A stretch of 64,000 bases of DNA from Actinacidiphila rubida (GTDB lineage Bacteria > Actinomycetota > Actinomycetes > Streptomycetales > Streptomycetaceae): NCBI RefSeq assembly GCF_900110255.1, contig NZ_FODD01000008.1:1-64000 (forward strand). The letters are read 5' to 3'. Of this stretch, positions 36,616 to 47,560 are shown one piece after another (position 1 is the stretch's first letter; the number at the start of each line of letters is the position of its first letter). Made by a program: the position numbers and the translations under genes. Below the pieces are notes generated by a model that was not told where the DNA came from, made no database searches, and saw only the letters and a list, made by a program, of their open reading frames with translations.

Positions 36616-36636
36616 CAACCCGCATGGTGGTTGATG
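36613..36636. promoter_or_regulatory. perfect palindrome between kinase and RpiR genes
   Basis: CATCAACC and GGTTGATG are exact reverse complements separated by eight bases (CGCATGGT). The left arm contains the kinase start codon and the right arm lies before the RpiR reading frame. An RpiR dimer bound here could control both divergent genes. Confidence 0.5.
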
Positions 36637-36674
36637 GATTCACTCCGGCACAAGACCCGACGGGACGCGCGTTC

Positions 36675-37571
36675 ATGATCACCGCACTGATCCGCTCCGA
36701 ACTTCCGCGGATGTCCGGTTCCCTGCGCAAGGTCGGCGAGCTGGTCCTGGCCGATCCGGCGGCCGCCACCCACGGCTCGGCCGCCGAGCTGGGACGCAGG
36801 ACCGGCACCTCGCAGGCCACCGTCACGCGCTTCTGCCGGGCACTGGGCCTGGAGTCCTACCAGCAGCTGCTGATCGAGCTGGCACAGGAGCAGGGCCGGG
36901 CGGGGGCGGACCAGCGGGCCCAGCGCGGTGCCGCCCTCGGCCCGCAGATCGGGCCCGACGACGACCTGGAGCACGTCATCGGCGTGGTCGCCGAGGCCGA
37001 TCTGGAGGCGCTGCGCCACACCGCCGAGCTCCTGGACCGGGAGGCCCTGGAACGGGCCGCACAGGCCCTCGCACGGGCCCGCAGGATCGACGTCTACGGC
37101 GTCGGGGGCTCGGGCATCGTCGCGCACGAGACGCAGGCCCGCCTGTTCGGCATCGGGTGCGCGGCCCACGCCTGGACCGAGGTGCACGCGGCGGAGACCT
37201 CGGCGGCGCTCCTGACGCCCTCGGACGCCGTGGTGGCGGTCTCCCACTCGGGCACCACCCGGGAGGTCCTGGAGCCGCTGCGGCTGGCCGCCGAGCGCGG
37301 CGCGGCCACGGTGGCGGTCACCGGCGACCCGCGCTCACCCGTCGCCCAGGCCGCGGACGTCCGCCTGACGTCGTTCTCGGGCGAGACCAGCTTCCGGCGG
37401 GGCAACTTCGGCACCCGCCACTCCGTCCTGCTGATCGTGGACTGCCTCTACGCGCGCGTGGCCCAGCTGACCTACGAACGGGCCACCGCGTCCATCGCGT
37501 TGACGTCCCACATCGCGCAGGGCCACAGCACGAGACGAGCCCCCGGCCGCCGGGCGGGCTCAGCGGGCTGA
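36675..37571 (+). CDS. MurR/RpiR-family transcriptional regulator
   Basis: A 298-residue regulator with an N-terminal RpiR helix-turn-helix (about 1-75; AAELGRRTGTSQATVTRFCRALG) and a C-terminal SIS domain (about 130-265; RIDVYGVGGSGIVAHETQ, VAVSHSGTTREVLEPLRLA) that would sense a phosphosugar. The start is uncertain: ATG 36624 would add 17 residues but has weak codon bias, while ATG 36675 lacks a clear ribosome site. It is divergent from the sugar-kinase gene over a shared palindrome and probably controls kinase and SIS genes. Confidence 0.87.
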   Translation: MITALIRSELPRMSGSLRKVGELVLADPAAATHGSAAELGRRTGTSQATVTRFCRALGLESYQQLLIELAQEQGRAGADQRAQRGAALGPQIGPDDDLEHVIGVVAEADLEALRHTAELLDREALERAAQALARARRIDVYGVGGSGIVAHETQARLFGIGCAAHAWTEVHAAETSAALLTPSDAVVAVSHSGTTREVLEPLRLAAERGAATVAVTGDPRSPVAQAADVRLTSFSGETSFRRGNFGTRHSVLLIVDCLYARVAQLTYERATASIALTSHIAQGHSTRRAPGRRAGSAG

Positions 37572-37575
37572 GCCT

Positions 37576-37591
37576 GCCCCGGAACCGGGGG
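37576..37591. terminator. short convergent hairpin
   Basis: GCCCCGG-AA-CCGGGGGC forms a short G/C stem in the 28-bp gap between the convergent RpiR and RbpA-like genes. With a two-base gap the real loop must be larger. It is a plausible but weak shared terminator. Confidence 0.4.
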
Positions 37592-37599
37592 CGCAGTCG

Positions 37600-37935
37600 T
37601 CAGATCTCGCCGCGGAGCTTCGCGAGCGCCTCGGCGAGGATCGCCTCGCCGTCGGCGGCCGAGCGGCGCTCCCTGACGTAGGCCAGGTGCGTCTTGTAGG
37701 GCTCGGTCCGCGGCGGTGCCGGCGGGTTCTCCTCGTCCTGCCCCGCCGGGAAGCCGCAGCGGGGGCAGTCCCAGGTCTCCGGGATCTGCGCGTCGCTGGC
37801 GAAGCTCGGCTGGGTCTCGTGCCCGTTGGAGCACCAGAAGGAGATGCGCAGCCTGGGCGCGGACTCGCCGCGCTCCGCCTCTCCCATCGGCCCCGCTCCG
37901 ACCCGACTGCCACGGATCGCGTTGCCACTTGCCAC
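37600..37935 (-). CDS. RbpA-family RNA polymerase-binding protein (RbpB-type paralogue)
   Basis: A 111-residue protein with the RbpA architecture: a basic, flexible N-terminus, a zinc-type core (FWCSNGHET ... ETWDCPRCGFPAG, giving Cys-x3-His and Cys-x2-Cys ligands) and a C-terminal helix (THLAYVRERRSAADGEAIL) equivalent to the sigma-interacting region. RbpA stabilises RNA polymerase holoenzyme. The sequence differs from canonical RbpA, and its place between pgi and secG matches a second streptomycete paralogue. The GTG start has AGGGAG eight bases upstream. Confidence 0.88.
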   Translation of the reverse strand: MASGNAIRGSRVGAGPMGEAERGESAPRLRISFWCSNGHETQPSFASDAQIPETWDCPRCGFPAGQDEENPPAPPRTEPYKTHLAYVRERRSAADGEAILAEALAKLRGEI

Positions 37936-38134
37936 GGTCGTAACTCCCTGCGTGATGGTGCTGCGAGGTCGCCCATTGCCGGAGACCGGTTCGCCCCCGC
38001 GCGTGGCGGGAAAGGGCACGGTATCCCAAGACGCGGCTCCATGATAAGTCGTGGATGAGCCGCGTCGCCGACGAGGCGTCAGTTCGGCGCGAACGGACGG
38101 GACTCGACGCAGGCCGGAGCAGTGGCGGCGGCCG

Positions 38135-38371
38135 CTACTTCTGGAACTTCATCACCAGGCCGAGCACGATGATGCAGGCGAACCAGAGCAGGCCGACGAC
38201 CACGGTGATGCGGTCGAGGTTGCGCTCGGCCACCGAGGAACCGCCGACGGAGGACTGCATGCCACCGCCGAACATGTCCGACAGGCCGCCGCCCTTCCCC
38301 TTGTGCATCAGCACGAGCAGCAGAAGCAGCAGGCTGAAGATGATGAGGGCGATGGAGAACCCGATGACCAC
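38135..38371 (-). CDS. secG: SecG, Sec translocase subunit
   Basis: A 78-residue membrane protein with two hydrophobic helices (IGFSIALIIFSLLLLLLVLMH and RITVVVGLLWFACIIVLGLV) joined by the typical Gly-rich loop KGKGGGLSDMFGGGMQSS. It assists the SecYE channel. The GTG start has only a weak ribosome site. It sits 115 bp downstream of tpiA on the same strand with a hairpin between, so it probably has its own promoter. Confidence 0.93.
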   Translation of the reverse strand: MVIGFSIALIIFSLLLLLLVLMHKGKGGGLSDMFGGGMQSSVGGSSVAERNLDRITVVVGLLWFACIIVLGLVMKFQK

Positions 38372-38420
38372 GGCTGGACCAACTCTCTCGACTACACGAC
38401 GGCACTGAGGGACTACGGTG

Positions 38421-38459
38421 CGGGGCCGGTGGCGGCGTCTGCGCACCGCACCGGCCCCG
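38421..38459 (-). terminator. terminator downstream of tpiA
   Basis: CGGGGCCGGT (38421-38430) pairs with ACCGGCCCCG (38450-38459) across a G/C-rich loop that can extend the stem. It lies 30 bp beyond the tpiA stop in the leftward direction and would end the pgk-tpiA transcript before secG. Confidence 0.65.
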
Positions 38460-38486
38460 ACAGGGTACTTCACACGGGTCGGGAGT

Positions 38487-39272
38487 TCACTGGTCCCGGA
38501 AGCGGACGATCTTCGTGAACTCGTCGGCGTCCAGCGAGGCGCCCCCGACGAGCGCGCCGTCGATGTCCGGCTTCGCCATGATCTCCGCGACGTTGCCGGC
38601 CTTGACCGAGCCGCCGTACTGGATGCGGACCTGGTCGGCGACCTCCTGCGTGTACAGCTCGGCGACCTTGGCACGGATCGCCGTGCAGACCTCCTGGGCG
38701 TCGTCGGCGCCGCAGACCTTGCCGGTGCCGATGGCCCACACGGGCTCGTAGGCGATCACGATCGTCGCGGCCTGCTCGGCCGGCAGGCCCTTGAGACCGC
38801 CCTCGACCTGCGCGAGCGTGTGCTCGACGTGGTTGCCGGCCTCGCGGACCGCCAGCTCCTCGCCGACGCACATGATCGGCGTGAGGCCGTGCTTGTACGC
38901 GGCCTTGACCTTGGCGTTGACGATCGCGTCGTCCTCACCGTGGTACTGCCGGCGCTCGGAGTGGCCGACCGCGACGTAGGCGCACTTCAGCTTGGACAGC
39001 ATCGGCCCGGAGATCTCGCCGGTGTAGGCGCCGGAGTCGTGTGCCGAGATGTCCTGGGCGCCGTAGCGGATCTTCAGCTTGTCGCCGTCGACCAGGGTCT
39101 GCACCGACCGCAGGTCGGTGAACGGCGTCAGGACCGCGACCTCGACCGCGTCGTGGTCCTTGTCGTTCAGGGCGAAGGCGAGCTTCTGGACGTGCGCGAT
39201 GGCCTCGAGGTGGTTGAGGTTCATCTTCCAGTTGCCGGCCATCAGCGGCTTGCGGGTGTTCTGCTCGGTCAT
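38487..39272 (-). CDS. tpiA: triosephosphate isomerase
   Basis: A 261-residue TIM barrel interconverting dihydroxyacetone phosphate and glyceraldehyde 3-phosphate. It opens [18 protein letters not shown] with the catalytic Lys, has the electrophilic His in [10 protein letters not shown], the catalytic Glu signature [14 protein letters not shown], and phosphate-loop segments IQYGGSV and GALVGGASL. It follows pgk by 95 bp on the same strand. Confidence 0.97.
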   Translation of the reverse strand: MTEQNTRKPLMAGNWKMNLNHLEAIAHVQKLAFALNDKDHDAVEVAVLTPFTDLRSVQTLVDGDKLKIRYGAQDISAHDSGAYTGEISGPMLSKLKCAYVAVGHSERRQYHGEDDAIVNAKVKAAYKHGLTPIMCVGEELAVREAGNHVEHTLAQVEGGLKGLPAEQAATIVIAYEPVWAIGTGKVCGADDAQEVCTAIRAKVAELYTQEVADQVRIQYGGSVKAGNVAEIMAKPDIDGALVGGASLDADEFTKIVRFRDQ

Positions 39273-39367
39273 GGTGTTCGGTTCTCCATGCTCGGGGTCG
39301 GGCTTCCTGCTCGCTCCCGGACCGGCCGGCCGGGTTCCTCGGCCGGCGGCTCCGGGGAGTTCGGGCG

Positions 39368-40582
39368 TCAGCCCTCAAGCGCGGCGAGACCCGGCAGGGT
39401 CTTGCCCTCAAGGTATTCGAGACTGGCGCCGCCACCGGTGGAGATGTGGCCGAACGCGTTCTCGTCGAAGCCCAGGATGCGGACCGCGGCCGCCGAGTCG
39501 CCGCCGCCGACCACGGTGAAGGCCGGGGAGTCGATCAGGGCCTGGGCGACCGCGCGGGTGCCGTCGGCGTAGTCGGGGTGCTCGAAGACGCCCATCGGGC
39601 CGTTCCAGAAGACCGTCGCGGCGTCGGCCAGCTTGGCGGCGAACAGCTTCCGCGACTCGGGGCCGATGTCCAGGCCGATCATGTCGGCCGGGATGGAGTC
39701 CACCGGCGCGGTGGCCGGGGAGGACGGCGCCTTGGTCTTCAGGTCGGGGAACTCGGTGGCGCCGACCACGTCGACCGGCAGCACGAACTCGACGCCCTTG
39801 GCCTCGGCCCGCGCCAGGTACTCGGTGACGACCGGCAGCTGGTCCTCCTGCAGCAGGCTCTTGCCGACCTCGTGGCCCTGGGCCTTGAGGAAGGTGAAGA
39901 CCATGCCGCCGCCGACCAGGATGCGGTCGGCCTTCTCCAGCAGGTGGTCGATCACGCCGAGCTTGTCGGACACCTTGGAGCCGCCGAGCACCACCGCGTA
40001 GGGGCGCTTCACGTCCTCGGTGAGCTTCTTCAGCACCCCGACCTCGGTGGCGATCAGGCCGCCCGCGGCGTGCGGGAGCCGGGCCGGCAGGTCGTACACG
40101 GAGGCGTGCTTGCGGTGCACCGCGCCGAAGCCGTCGCCGACGTAGGAGTCGGCGAGGGCGGCGAGCTGGTCGGCGAACGCGCCGCGCTCGGCGTCGTCCT
40201 TGACGGTCTCGCCCGGGTTGAAGCGGAGGTTCTCCAGCAGCGCGACCTGGCCGTCAGCCAGCCCGGCCACCGTGGCGGCGGCGCTGTCGCCGACCGTGTC
40301 GGACGCGAACGCCACGTCCGTGCCCAGCAGTTCACCGAGGCGGGCGGCGACGGGCGCGAGCGAGAACTGCGGGTCGGGCGCGCCCTTGGGGCGGCCCAGG
40401 TGCGAGGCGACGATCACCTTGGCGCCGGCGTCGGCGAGCCGGGTGATGGTCGGTACGGCGGCGCGGATCCGGCCGTCGTCGGTGATCGTGCCGTCCGAGA
40501 GCGGCACGTTGAGGTCGGCGCGGACGAACACCCGCTTGCCGGCCACCTGCCCCTCGGCGAGAAGGTCGTCGATCGTCTTCAT
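39368..40582 (-). CDS. pgk: phosphoglycerate kinase
   Basis: A 404-residue two-domain glycolytic kinase. The signature region [16 protein letters not shown], the substrate segment ASHLGRPKG, and the C-terminal nucleotide motif [17 protein letters not shown] are present. The ATG has GGAGA upstream. A hairpin separates it from gap, so gap and pgk-tpiA may be separately controlled. Confidence 0.97.
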   Translation of the reverse strand: MKTIDDLLAEGQVAGKRVFVRADLNVPLSDGTITDDGRIRAAVPTITRLADAGAKVIVASHLGRPKGAPDPQFSLAPVAARLGELLGTDVAFASDTVGDSAAATVAGLADGQVALLENLRFNPGETVKDDAERGAFADQLAALADSYVGDGFGAVHRKHASVYDLPARLPHAAGGLIATEVGVLKKLTEDVKRPYAVVLGGSKVSDKLGVIDHLLEKADRILVGGGMVFTFLKAQGHEVGKSLLQEDQLPVVTEYLARAEAKGVEFVLPVDVVGATEFPDLKTKAPSSPATAPVDSIPADMIGLDIGPESRKLFAAKLADAATVFWNGPMGVFEHPDYADGTRAVAQALIDSPAFTVVGGGDSAAAVRILGFDENAFGHISTGGGASLEYLEGKTLPGLAALEG

Positions 40583-40622
40583 GAAAGGCGGGTCTCCTGT
40601 GGTGAGCTGGACGTCGGCATGC

Positions 40623-40669
40623 GGACAGGGCCCGGGAGGTGCGTCGTCGCACCCCTCCGGGCCCTGTCC
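40623..40669 (-). terminator. hairpin between gap and pgk
   Basis: GGACAGGGCCCGG (40623-40635) pairs with CCGGGCCCTGTCC (40657-40669), with further inner pairing between AGGTGCG-like and CGCACC segments around a TCGT loop. It lies 30 bp after the gap stop. It is either a full terminator or an attenuator between gap and pgk. Confidence 0.75.
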
Positions 40670-40699
40670 CTCACATCGCGGTGCGCTGCGGCAGCGCGG

Positions 40700-42130
<1,431 letters not shown>

Positions 42131-43108
42131 TCAGCCGACCATCTCGTCGGTGAGGTTCGACTCGGTCCCCGGCATCCCGAGATCGGACGCGCGCTTGTCG
42201 GCCATGGCCAGCAGCCGGCGGATCCGCCCGGCCACCGCGTCCTTCGTCAGCGGCGGCTCGGCGAGCGAGCCCAGCTCCTCCAGGGACGCCTGCTTGTGGT
42301 CCATCCGCAGCCGGCCTGCGGCCGCGAGGTGCTCGGGGACGTCCTCCCCGAGGATCTCCAGCGCCCGCGACACGCGCGCGCCCGCGGCCACCGCGGCCCG
42401 GGCGGACCTGCGCAGGTTCGCGTCGTCGAAGTTCGCCAGCCGGTTCGCGGTGGCCCGCACCTCGCGCCGCATGCGGCGCTCCTCCCAGGCCAGCACCGAG
42501 TCGTGCGCGCCGAGCCGGGTCAGCAGCGCGCCGATCGCGTCGCCGTCCCGCACGACCACGCGGTCCACGTTGCGGACCTCGCGGGCCTTGGCCGGGATCT
42601 GCAGCCTGCGGGCGGCGCCGACCAGCGCCAGGGCCGCCTCGGGACCCGGGCAGGTGACCTCCAGGGAGGACGACCGGCCGGGCTCCGTCAGCGAGCCGTG
42701 CGCCAGGAACGCGCCGCGCCAGGCGGCCTCCGCGTCGCAGGTGGCACCGGACACGACCTGCGGGGGCAGGCCGCGGATGGGCCGCCCGCGGCCGTCGACC
42801 AGGCCGGTCTGCCGGGCCAGCTGGTCGCCGCCGGCGACCACGCGGACCACGTACCGGCTGCCGCGGCGCAGCCCGCCCGGCGCCATGACGACCAGGTCGG
42901 AGGCGTGGCCGAAGATCTCCAGGATGTCCTTGCGCAGCCGTCGCGCCGCGATCCCGGTGTCCAGCTCCGCCTCGATCACGATGCGCCCGCTGACCAGGTG
43001 CAGGCCGCCCGCGAAGCGCAGGATCGACGAGACCTCCGCCTTGCGGCAGCAGGTCCGGGTGACGGGAAGCCGGGAGATCTCGTCCTTCACCGCTGCCGTC
43101 ATCGCCAT
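42131..43108 (-). CDS. whiA: WhiA, sporulation transcription factor
   Basis: A 325-residue developmental regulator with a degenerate LAGLIDADG homing-endonuclease-like N-terminal domain (about 1-210) and a C-terminal helix-turn-helix (about 240-310; [21 protein letters not shown]). In Streptomyces it works with WhiB to start sporulation septation. It overlaps the yvcK 3' end by 10 bp; a second in-frame ATG two codons in would overlap by only four. It is the last gene of the uvrC-rapZ-yvcK-whiA operon. Confidence 0.96.
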   Translation of the reverse strand: MAMTAAVKDEISRLPVTRTCCRKAEVSSILRFAGGLHLVSGRIVIEAELDTGIAARRLRKDILEIFGHASDLVVMAPGGLRRGSRYVVRVVAGGDQLARQTGLVDGRGRPIRGLPPQVVSGATCDAEAAWRGAFLAHGSLTEPGRSSSLEVTCPGPEAALALVGAARRLQIPAKAREVRNVDRVVVRDGDAIGALLTRLGAHDSVLAWEERRMRREVRATANRLANFDDANLRRSARAAVAAGARVSRALEILGEDVPEHLAAAGRLRMDHKQASLEELGSLAEPPLTKDAVAGRIRRLLAMADKRASDLGMPGTESNLTDEMVG

Positions 43109-44118
43109 GGGCCGATCCTTCCACGCATACGAAAAATCCTGTCATACGCGGCGGCCAACAACTCCGGGTCGTGCCGGGGCCCGTCAGGGGCCGCGACCTT
43201 GGCCAGCTCCACCGTGCCGCCCAACTTCTCGGCGGCCTCGTCGAGGCTGTCCCGGTCGGGCACGGCGGCCTCGTCGGCAAGCACCACGTCGATGGTGAGT
43301 TTAGGGGCGTGTCGGCCCAAAACCTCCAAGTGACGCTGCGGAGAAAATCCTTCGGTTTCTCCGGGCTGCGGCGCGAGGTTGAGGGTGAGCACCCGGCGGG
43401 CCCTCGTCGTCATCAGGGCTTCGGCCAGTTCGGGCACCAGAAGATGCGGCATCACCGAGGAGAACCACGAGCCGGGACCCAGCACCACCCAGTCGGCGTC
43501 CAGCACGGCCTGGACGGCCTCGGGCACCGCCGGCGGGTCGGCCGGCACCAGCTGGACCTCCTGGACCTCGCCGGGCGTCAGCGCCACCGTGGCCTGGCCG
43601 CGGACCGTCGAGATCTCGTCCGGCCGATCCGGGTCGTGGCCCCGGACGATGGCGTGCAGATCCAGCGGCACCGCGGACATCGGCAGCACCCTGCCGTGCG
43701 CGCCGAGCAACCGGCCGACCCACTCCAGCGCGGCCACCTCGTCGTCGAGCTGCTCCCACAGCGCGACGATCAGCAGGTTGCCGACGGCGTGGCCGTGCAG
43801 GTCGCCGCCGCTGACGAAGCGGTGCTGGACGACCTTCGCCCAGGTCCTGCCCCACTCGTCGTCGCCGCACAGCGCCGCGAGGGCCTTCCTGAGGTCGCCG
43901 GGCGGCAGGACGCCCATCTCGCTGCGCAGCCGTCCGCTGGAGCCGCCGTCGTCGGCGACCGTGACCACGGCGGTCAGGTCCCCGGTGATGCGGCGCAGCG
44001 CCGACAGGGAGGCGGACAGTCCGTGGCCGCCGCCGAGGGCGACCACCTTCGGCGGCACCCCGCCGCGGCGGCCGCGCGCCGCCGGGCGGCTGGAACGACG
44101 CAGCCGCCGACCCGTCAT
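43099..44118 (-). CDS. yvcK: YvcK/CofD-like UDP-sugar-binding protein
   Basis: A 339-residue cytoplasmic protein of the gluconeogenesis-factor family, known in Bacillus to bind UDP-N-acetylglucosamine and to affect carbon metabolism and cell shape. It has the nucleotide loop [28 protein letters not shown] and [19 protein letters not shown]. The ATG at 44118 is two bases after the rapZ stop; GTG 44124 would overlap it (GTGA). The N-terminus is Arg-rich. Confidence 0.92.
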   Translation of the reverse strand: MTGRRLRRSSRPAARGRRGGVPPKVVALGGGHGLSASLSALRRITGDLTAVVTVADDGGSSGRLRSEMGVLPPGDLRKALAALCGDDEWGRTWAKVVQHRFVSGGDLHGHAVGNLLIVALWEQLDDEVAALEWVGRLLGAHGRVLPMSAVPLDLHAIVRGHDPDRPDEISTVRGQATVALTPGEVQEVQLVPADPPAVPEAVQAVLDADWVVLGPGSWFSSVMPHLLVPELAEALMTTRARRVLTLNLAPQPGETEGFSPQRHLEVLGRHAPKLTIDVVLADEAAVPDRDSLDEAAEKLGGTVELAKVAAPDGPRHDPELLAAAYDRIFRMRGRIGPWR

Positions 44119-44120
44119 GA

Positions 44121-45284
44121 TCACTCGCGCCCCATGTCCCTGTGCACCGTCACCGTCTCCACTCCGTCCGCCGCGAGGCGCTGCGCCAACCGCTCCGACA
44201 TGGCCACGCTCCGGTGCTTGCCACCGGTGCAGCCCACCGCGATCGTCACGTACCTCTTGCCCTCGCGCCGGTAGCCCGCCGCGATGATGTGCAGCAGCTC
44301 GGCGTACCGGTCGAGGAACTCCTTGGCGCCGGGCTGGTTGAACACGTACGTGGCCACCTCGTCGTTGAGCCCGGTGAAGGGGCGCAGCTCCGGAACCCAG
44401 TGCGGGTTCGGCAGGAAGCGGCAGTCCACCACCAGGTCGGCGTCGACGGGCAGCCCGTACTTGAATCCGAACGACATGACGGTGGCCCGGAGTTCCGGCT
44501 CCTCCTCGCCGGCGAACTGCGCGTCCAGCTTGGCCCGCAGTTCGTGCACGTTGAGGCTGGAGGTGTCGATCACGAGGTCGGCGTCGCCGCGCAGCTCGCG
44601 CAGCAGGTCGCGCTCGGCGGCGATGCCGTCGACGATACGGCCCGAGCCCTGCAGCGGGTGCGGGCGGCGGACGGACTCGAAGCGGCGCACCAGCGCGTCG
44701 TCGGACGCCTCCAGGAAGATCACCCGGCGCTTGACGCTGCGGGTGGCGAGGTCGGCGAGCGACTCGCGCAGGTTGTCGAAGAACTGCCGGCCGCGGACGT
44801 CCACGACGACGGCGATCCTGGCCACGTTGCCCTGGGAGCGGGCGCCGAGGTCGACCATGGTCGGGATGAGCGCCGGCGGCAGGTTGTCCACGACGAACCA
44901 GCCGAGGTCCTCCAGGCACTTGGCGGCGGTGCTGCGGCCGGCCCCGGACATGCCCGAGATGATCACCAGTTCGGGGATGGCGGCCATCGGCTCGCCCGCT
45001 CCCGTCGCCGTGAGGTGGCTGCCGCCGGCCCGGTGGCCGGTGTCACCCCCGTGCGCGTGGCCGTGCTCCTCCCCGGGCTCCGTCCCGGGCCCGTCCCCGG
45101 GGTCCTGGCCCGGGTCCTGGCCCGGGTCCTGGCCGAACTGCTGGGCGGGGCCGGCGGGATCCTGCCCCGGATCGCCGGGGTTCCGTGGCTGGGCGGCTGC
45201 CTCCGCCCTTTCCGGTTCCGGTTCCTGCGCCTGTGTCCGTCGCTGTGCCGACTGTTCCATGCTGGTCGCGTCCTGCTCGCTCAT
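44121..45284 (-). CDS. rapZ: RapZ/YvcJ nucleotide-binding protein with extended N-terminus
   Basis: A 387-residue protein of the RapZ family, which in enterobacteria binds small RNA and amino-sugar signals. The conserved part starts near residue 100 ([20 protein letters not shown]). The P-loop has Arg instead of the usual Lys. The C-terminal domain ([20 protein letters not shown]) is intact. The first 95 residues are low-complexity, with a tandem GQDP repeat from a 12-bp DNA repeat (cccgggtcctgg, about 45104-45135). It overlaps uvrC by 4 bp (ATGA). Confidence 0.92.
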   Translation of the reverse strand: MSEQDATSMEQSAQRRTQAQEPEPERAEAAAQPRNPGDPGQDPAGPAQQFGQDPGQDPGQDPGDGPGTEPGEEHGHAHGGDTGHRAGGSHLTATGAGEPMAAIPELVIISGMSGAGRSTAAKCLEDLGWFVVDNLPPALIPTMVDLGARSQGNVARIAVVVDVRGRQFFDNLRESLADLATRSVKRRVIFLEASDDALVRRFESVRRPHPLQGSGRIVDGIAAERDLLRELRGDADLVIDTSSLNVHELRAKLDAQFAGEEEPELRATVMSFGFKYGLPVDADLVVDCRFLPNPHWVPELRPFTGLNDEVATYVFNQPGAKEFLDRYAELLHIIAAGYRREGKRYVTIAVGCTGGKHRSVAMSERLAQRLAADGVETVTVHRDMGRE

Positions 45285-47431
45285 GTGCTGTTCCCCCGAT
45301 GGTCGGACGGGACCGCAGTCAGCGGCGCCGCGTCGCTGTCCTCGATGATCTCGCCGGTCGCGGTGTTGACCGCGGGTGCGGCCGGGGCCGCGGACGCCAG
45401 GGCCGCGGCGACCGTCTCCGCCGTACGGCGGCCGATGCCGGGGACCTGGCAGATCTCCTCGATGGTCGCCGCGCGCAGCCGCTTCAGCGAGCCGAAGTGC
45501 TTCAGCAGCGCCTGCCGGCGCGTCTCGCCGAGGCCGGGGACGGTGTCCAGGGCGCCGGCCTTCATGGACTTGGAGCGCTTGCTGCGCTGGTAGGCGATGG
45601 CGAAGCGGTGCGCCTCGTCACGCACCCGCTGCAGCAGGTACAGGCCCTCGCTGGTGCGGGGCAGGATCACCGGGTCGTCGTCGCCGGGCAGCCACACCTC
45701 CTCCAGCCGCTTGGCGAGGCCGCACACGGCGACGTCGTCTATGCCCAGCTCCCGCAGCGCCCTGCTCGCCGCGGCCACCTGCGGCTGGCCGCCGTCGACC
45801 ACCACGAGCTGCGGCGGGTAGGCGAACTTGCGCGGGCGCCCGGTCTCGGGATCGATGGGTCCGCCGGCCACCTCCGGGGTGTCCCGCTCCCCCGGGCCCC
45901 GCGCGGGGCCGCCGCCGGGCGGCCCGCCGTCCGGGCCCGCGCCCTCGGGCAGCCCGTCGCCGGGCAGCCCGTCCTCCGGGACGTCGCCGTCCCACTCGCC
46001 GGTCCGCTGCTTCTCCTGCAGGTAGCGGCGGAAGCGGCGGGAGATCACCTCGTGCATGGAGCGCACGTCGTCCTGGCCGGCGAACGACTTGATCTGGAAG
46101 CGCCGGTACTCGCTCTTGCGGGCCAGGCCGTCCTCGAAGACCACCATGGACGCGACCACGTCGTCGCCCTGCAGGTGGCTGATGTCGTAGCACTCGATGC
46201 GCAACGGCGCGGTGTCCAGGTCGAGGGCGGTCGCGATCTCCTCCAGCGCGCGGGACCGGGTCGTCAGGTCCGAGGCGCGCTTGGTCTTGTGCAGGGCCAG
46301 CGCCTGCTGCGCGTTACGCTGCACGGTGGCCAGCAGGTCCTTCTTGTCGCCGCGTTGCGGCACCCGCAGGCTCACCTGGGAGCCGCGGCGCTCCGACAGC
46401 CACTCGGCGAGCGGTTCGGCCGGCTCCGGCAGCGCGGGCACCAGCACCTCCTTGGGCACGCCGCCGCTGCCGCCGGACTGCTCGGCGTCGCCGCTCTCGT
46501 CGCCGTACAGCTGCTGCAGGGCGTGCTCGACCAGTCCCGCGGTGTCGACCGCCTCGACCTTGTCCGTGACCCAGCCGCGCTGGCCGCGCACCCGGCCGCC
46601 GCGGACGTGGAAGATCTGCACGGCGGCCTCGAGTTCGTCCTCGGCGACCGCGATCAGGTCGGCGTCGGTGGCGTCCGCGAGCACCACCGCGTTCTTCTCC
46701 ATGGCGCGGCGCAGCGCCTCCAGGTCGTCCCGCAGCCGGGCCGCCTGCTCGTACTCCATGTCCGCGGCCGCGTCCTTCATGCGCTGTTCGAGGCGGCGCA
46801 GATAGGTGCCGGTGTGGCCGGCCATGAAGTCGCTGAACTCCTCGGCGAGTTCGCGATGGTCCTCGGCGCTGATCCGGCCGACGCAGGGCGCCGAGCACTT
46901 GCCGATGTAGCCGAGCAGGCAGGGCCGGCCGATCTGCGCGGAACGCTTGAACACCCCGGCGGAGCAGGTGCGGACGGGGAAGACGCGCAGCAGCAGGTCG
47001 ACGGTCTCGCGGATCGCCCACGCGTGCGCGTAGGGGCCGAAGTAGCGCACGCCCCTGCGCTTGGGACCGCGCATCACCTGGACCCGCGGGAACTCCTCGT
47101 TCATGGTGACGGCGAGCGAGGGATAGCTCTTGTCGTCCCGGTACTTGACGTTGAACCGCGGGTCGAACTCCTTGATCCAGGAGTACTCCAGCTGGAGCGC
47201 CTCGACCTCGGTGGTGACGACCGTCCACTCCACGGAGGCCGCGGTGGTGACCATGGTCGCGGTGCGCTGGTGGAGGTTGGTGATGTCCTGGAAGTACGAC
47301 GACAGGCGCGACCGCAGGCTCTTCGCCTTGCCCACGTAGATGACCCGGCCGTGCTCGTCCCGGAACTTGTAGACCCCGGGAGAGTCGGGAATCTGGCCCG
47401 GCTTCGGTCGGTAGCTTCTGGGGTCTGCCAT
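45281..47431 (-). CDS. uvrC: UvrC, excinuclease ABC subunit C
   Basis: A 716-residue incision subunit of nucleotide excision repair. The GIY-YIG domain is at the N-terminus ([25 protein letters not shown]), the UVR motif near 215, the RNase H-like C-terminal nuclease around 395-600 ([13 protein letters not shown]), and helix-hairpin-helix motifs at the end. A Gly/Pro-rich insert sits near 480-530, as in other streptomycetes. TAGGGT lies seven bases before the ATG, suggesting leaderless transcription. It leads the rapZ-yvcK-whiA operon. Confidence 0.95.
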   Translation of the reverse strand: MADPRSYRPKPGQIPDSPGVYKFRDEHGRVIYVGKAKSLRSRLSSYFQDITNLHQRTATMVTTAASVEWTVVTTEVEALQLEYSWIKEFDPRFNVKYRDDKSYPSLAVTMNEEFPRVQVMRGPKRRGVRYFGPYAHAWAIRETVDLLLRVFPVRTCSAGVFKRSAQIGRPCLLGYIGKCSAPCVGRISAEDHRELAEEFSDFMAGHTGTYLRRLEQRMKDAAADMEYEQAARLRDDLEALRRAMEKNAVVLADATDADLIAVAEDELEAAVQIFHVRGGRVRGQRGWVTDKVEAVDTAGLVEHALQQLYGDESGDAEQSGGSGGVPKEVLVPALPEPAEPLAEWLSERRGSQVSLRVPQRGDKKDLLATVQRNAQQALALHKTKRASDLTTRSRALEEIATALDLDTAPLRIECYDISHLQGDDVVASMVVFEDGLARKSEYRRFQIKSFAGQDDVRSMHEVISRRFRRYLQEKQRTGEWDGDVPEDGLPGDGLPEGAGPDGGPPGGGPARGPGERDTPEVAGGPIDPETGRPRKFAYPPQLVVVDGGQPQVAAASRALRELGIDDVAVCGLAKRLEEVWLPGDDDPVILPRTSEGLYLLQRVRDEAHRFAIAYQRSKRSKSMKAGALDTVPGLGETRRQALLKHFGSLKRLRAATIEEICQVPGIGRRTAETVAAALASAAPAAPAVNTATGEIIEDSDAAPLTAVPSDHRGNST

Positions 47432-47438
47432 GCCTCCC

Positions 47439-47444
47439 ACCCTA
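47439..47444 (-). promoter_or_regulatory. -10 hexamer for the leaderless uvrC operon
   Basis: TAGGGT on the minus strand ends seven bases before the uvrC ATG. It would drive the whole uvrC-rapZ-yvcK-whiA operon. No GAAC-N4-GTTC LexA-type box is visible beside it. Confidence 0.4.
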
Positions 47445-47560
47445 CTGGCGGGAAGTGACAATCCTGCCTCCGGCGCGGTACGGGAGGCTGGCCCGGAGAC
47501 GAGTGCCCGGCGGCCGCCCGTGGCCCGCCGTCCCGAGGGTGGTCCGGGGGTGGTCCGGGG

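Noticed and set aside
36624..36674. Seventeen-residue N-terminal extension of the RpiR regulator from ATG 36624
   Set aside because: It was not adopted because third positions are poor in G/C and the codons overlap the palindrome; the downstream ATG is preferred, though the extension cannot be excluded.
42140..42180. GGTTCGACTC segment resembling a tRNA T-arm
   Set aside because: It lies inside the whiA coding sequence and no acceptor, D-arm or anticodon stem can be folded around it. I found no tRNA in the window.
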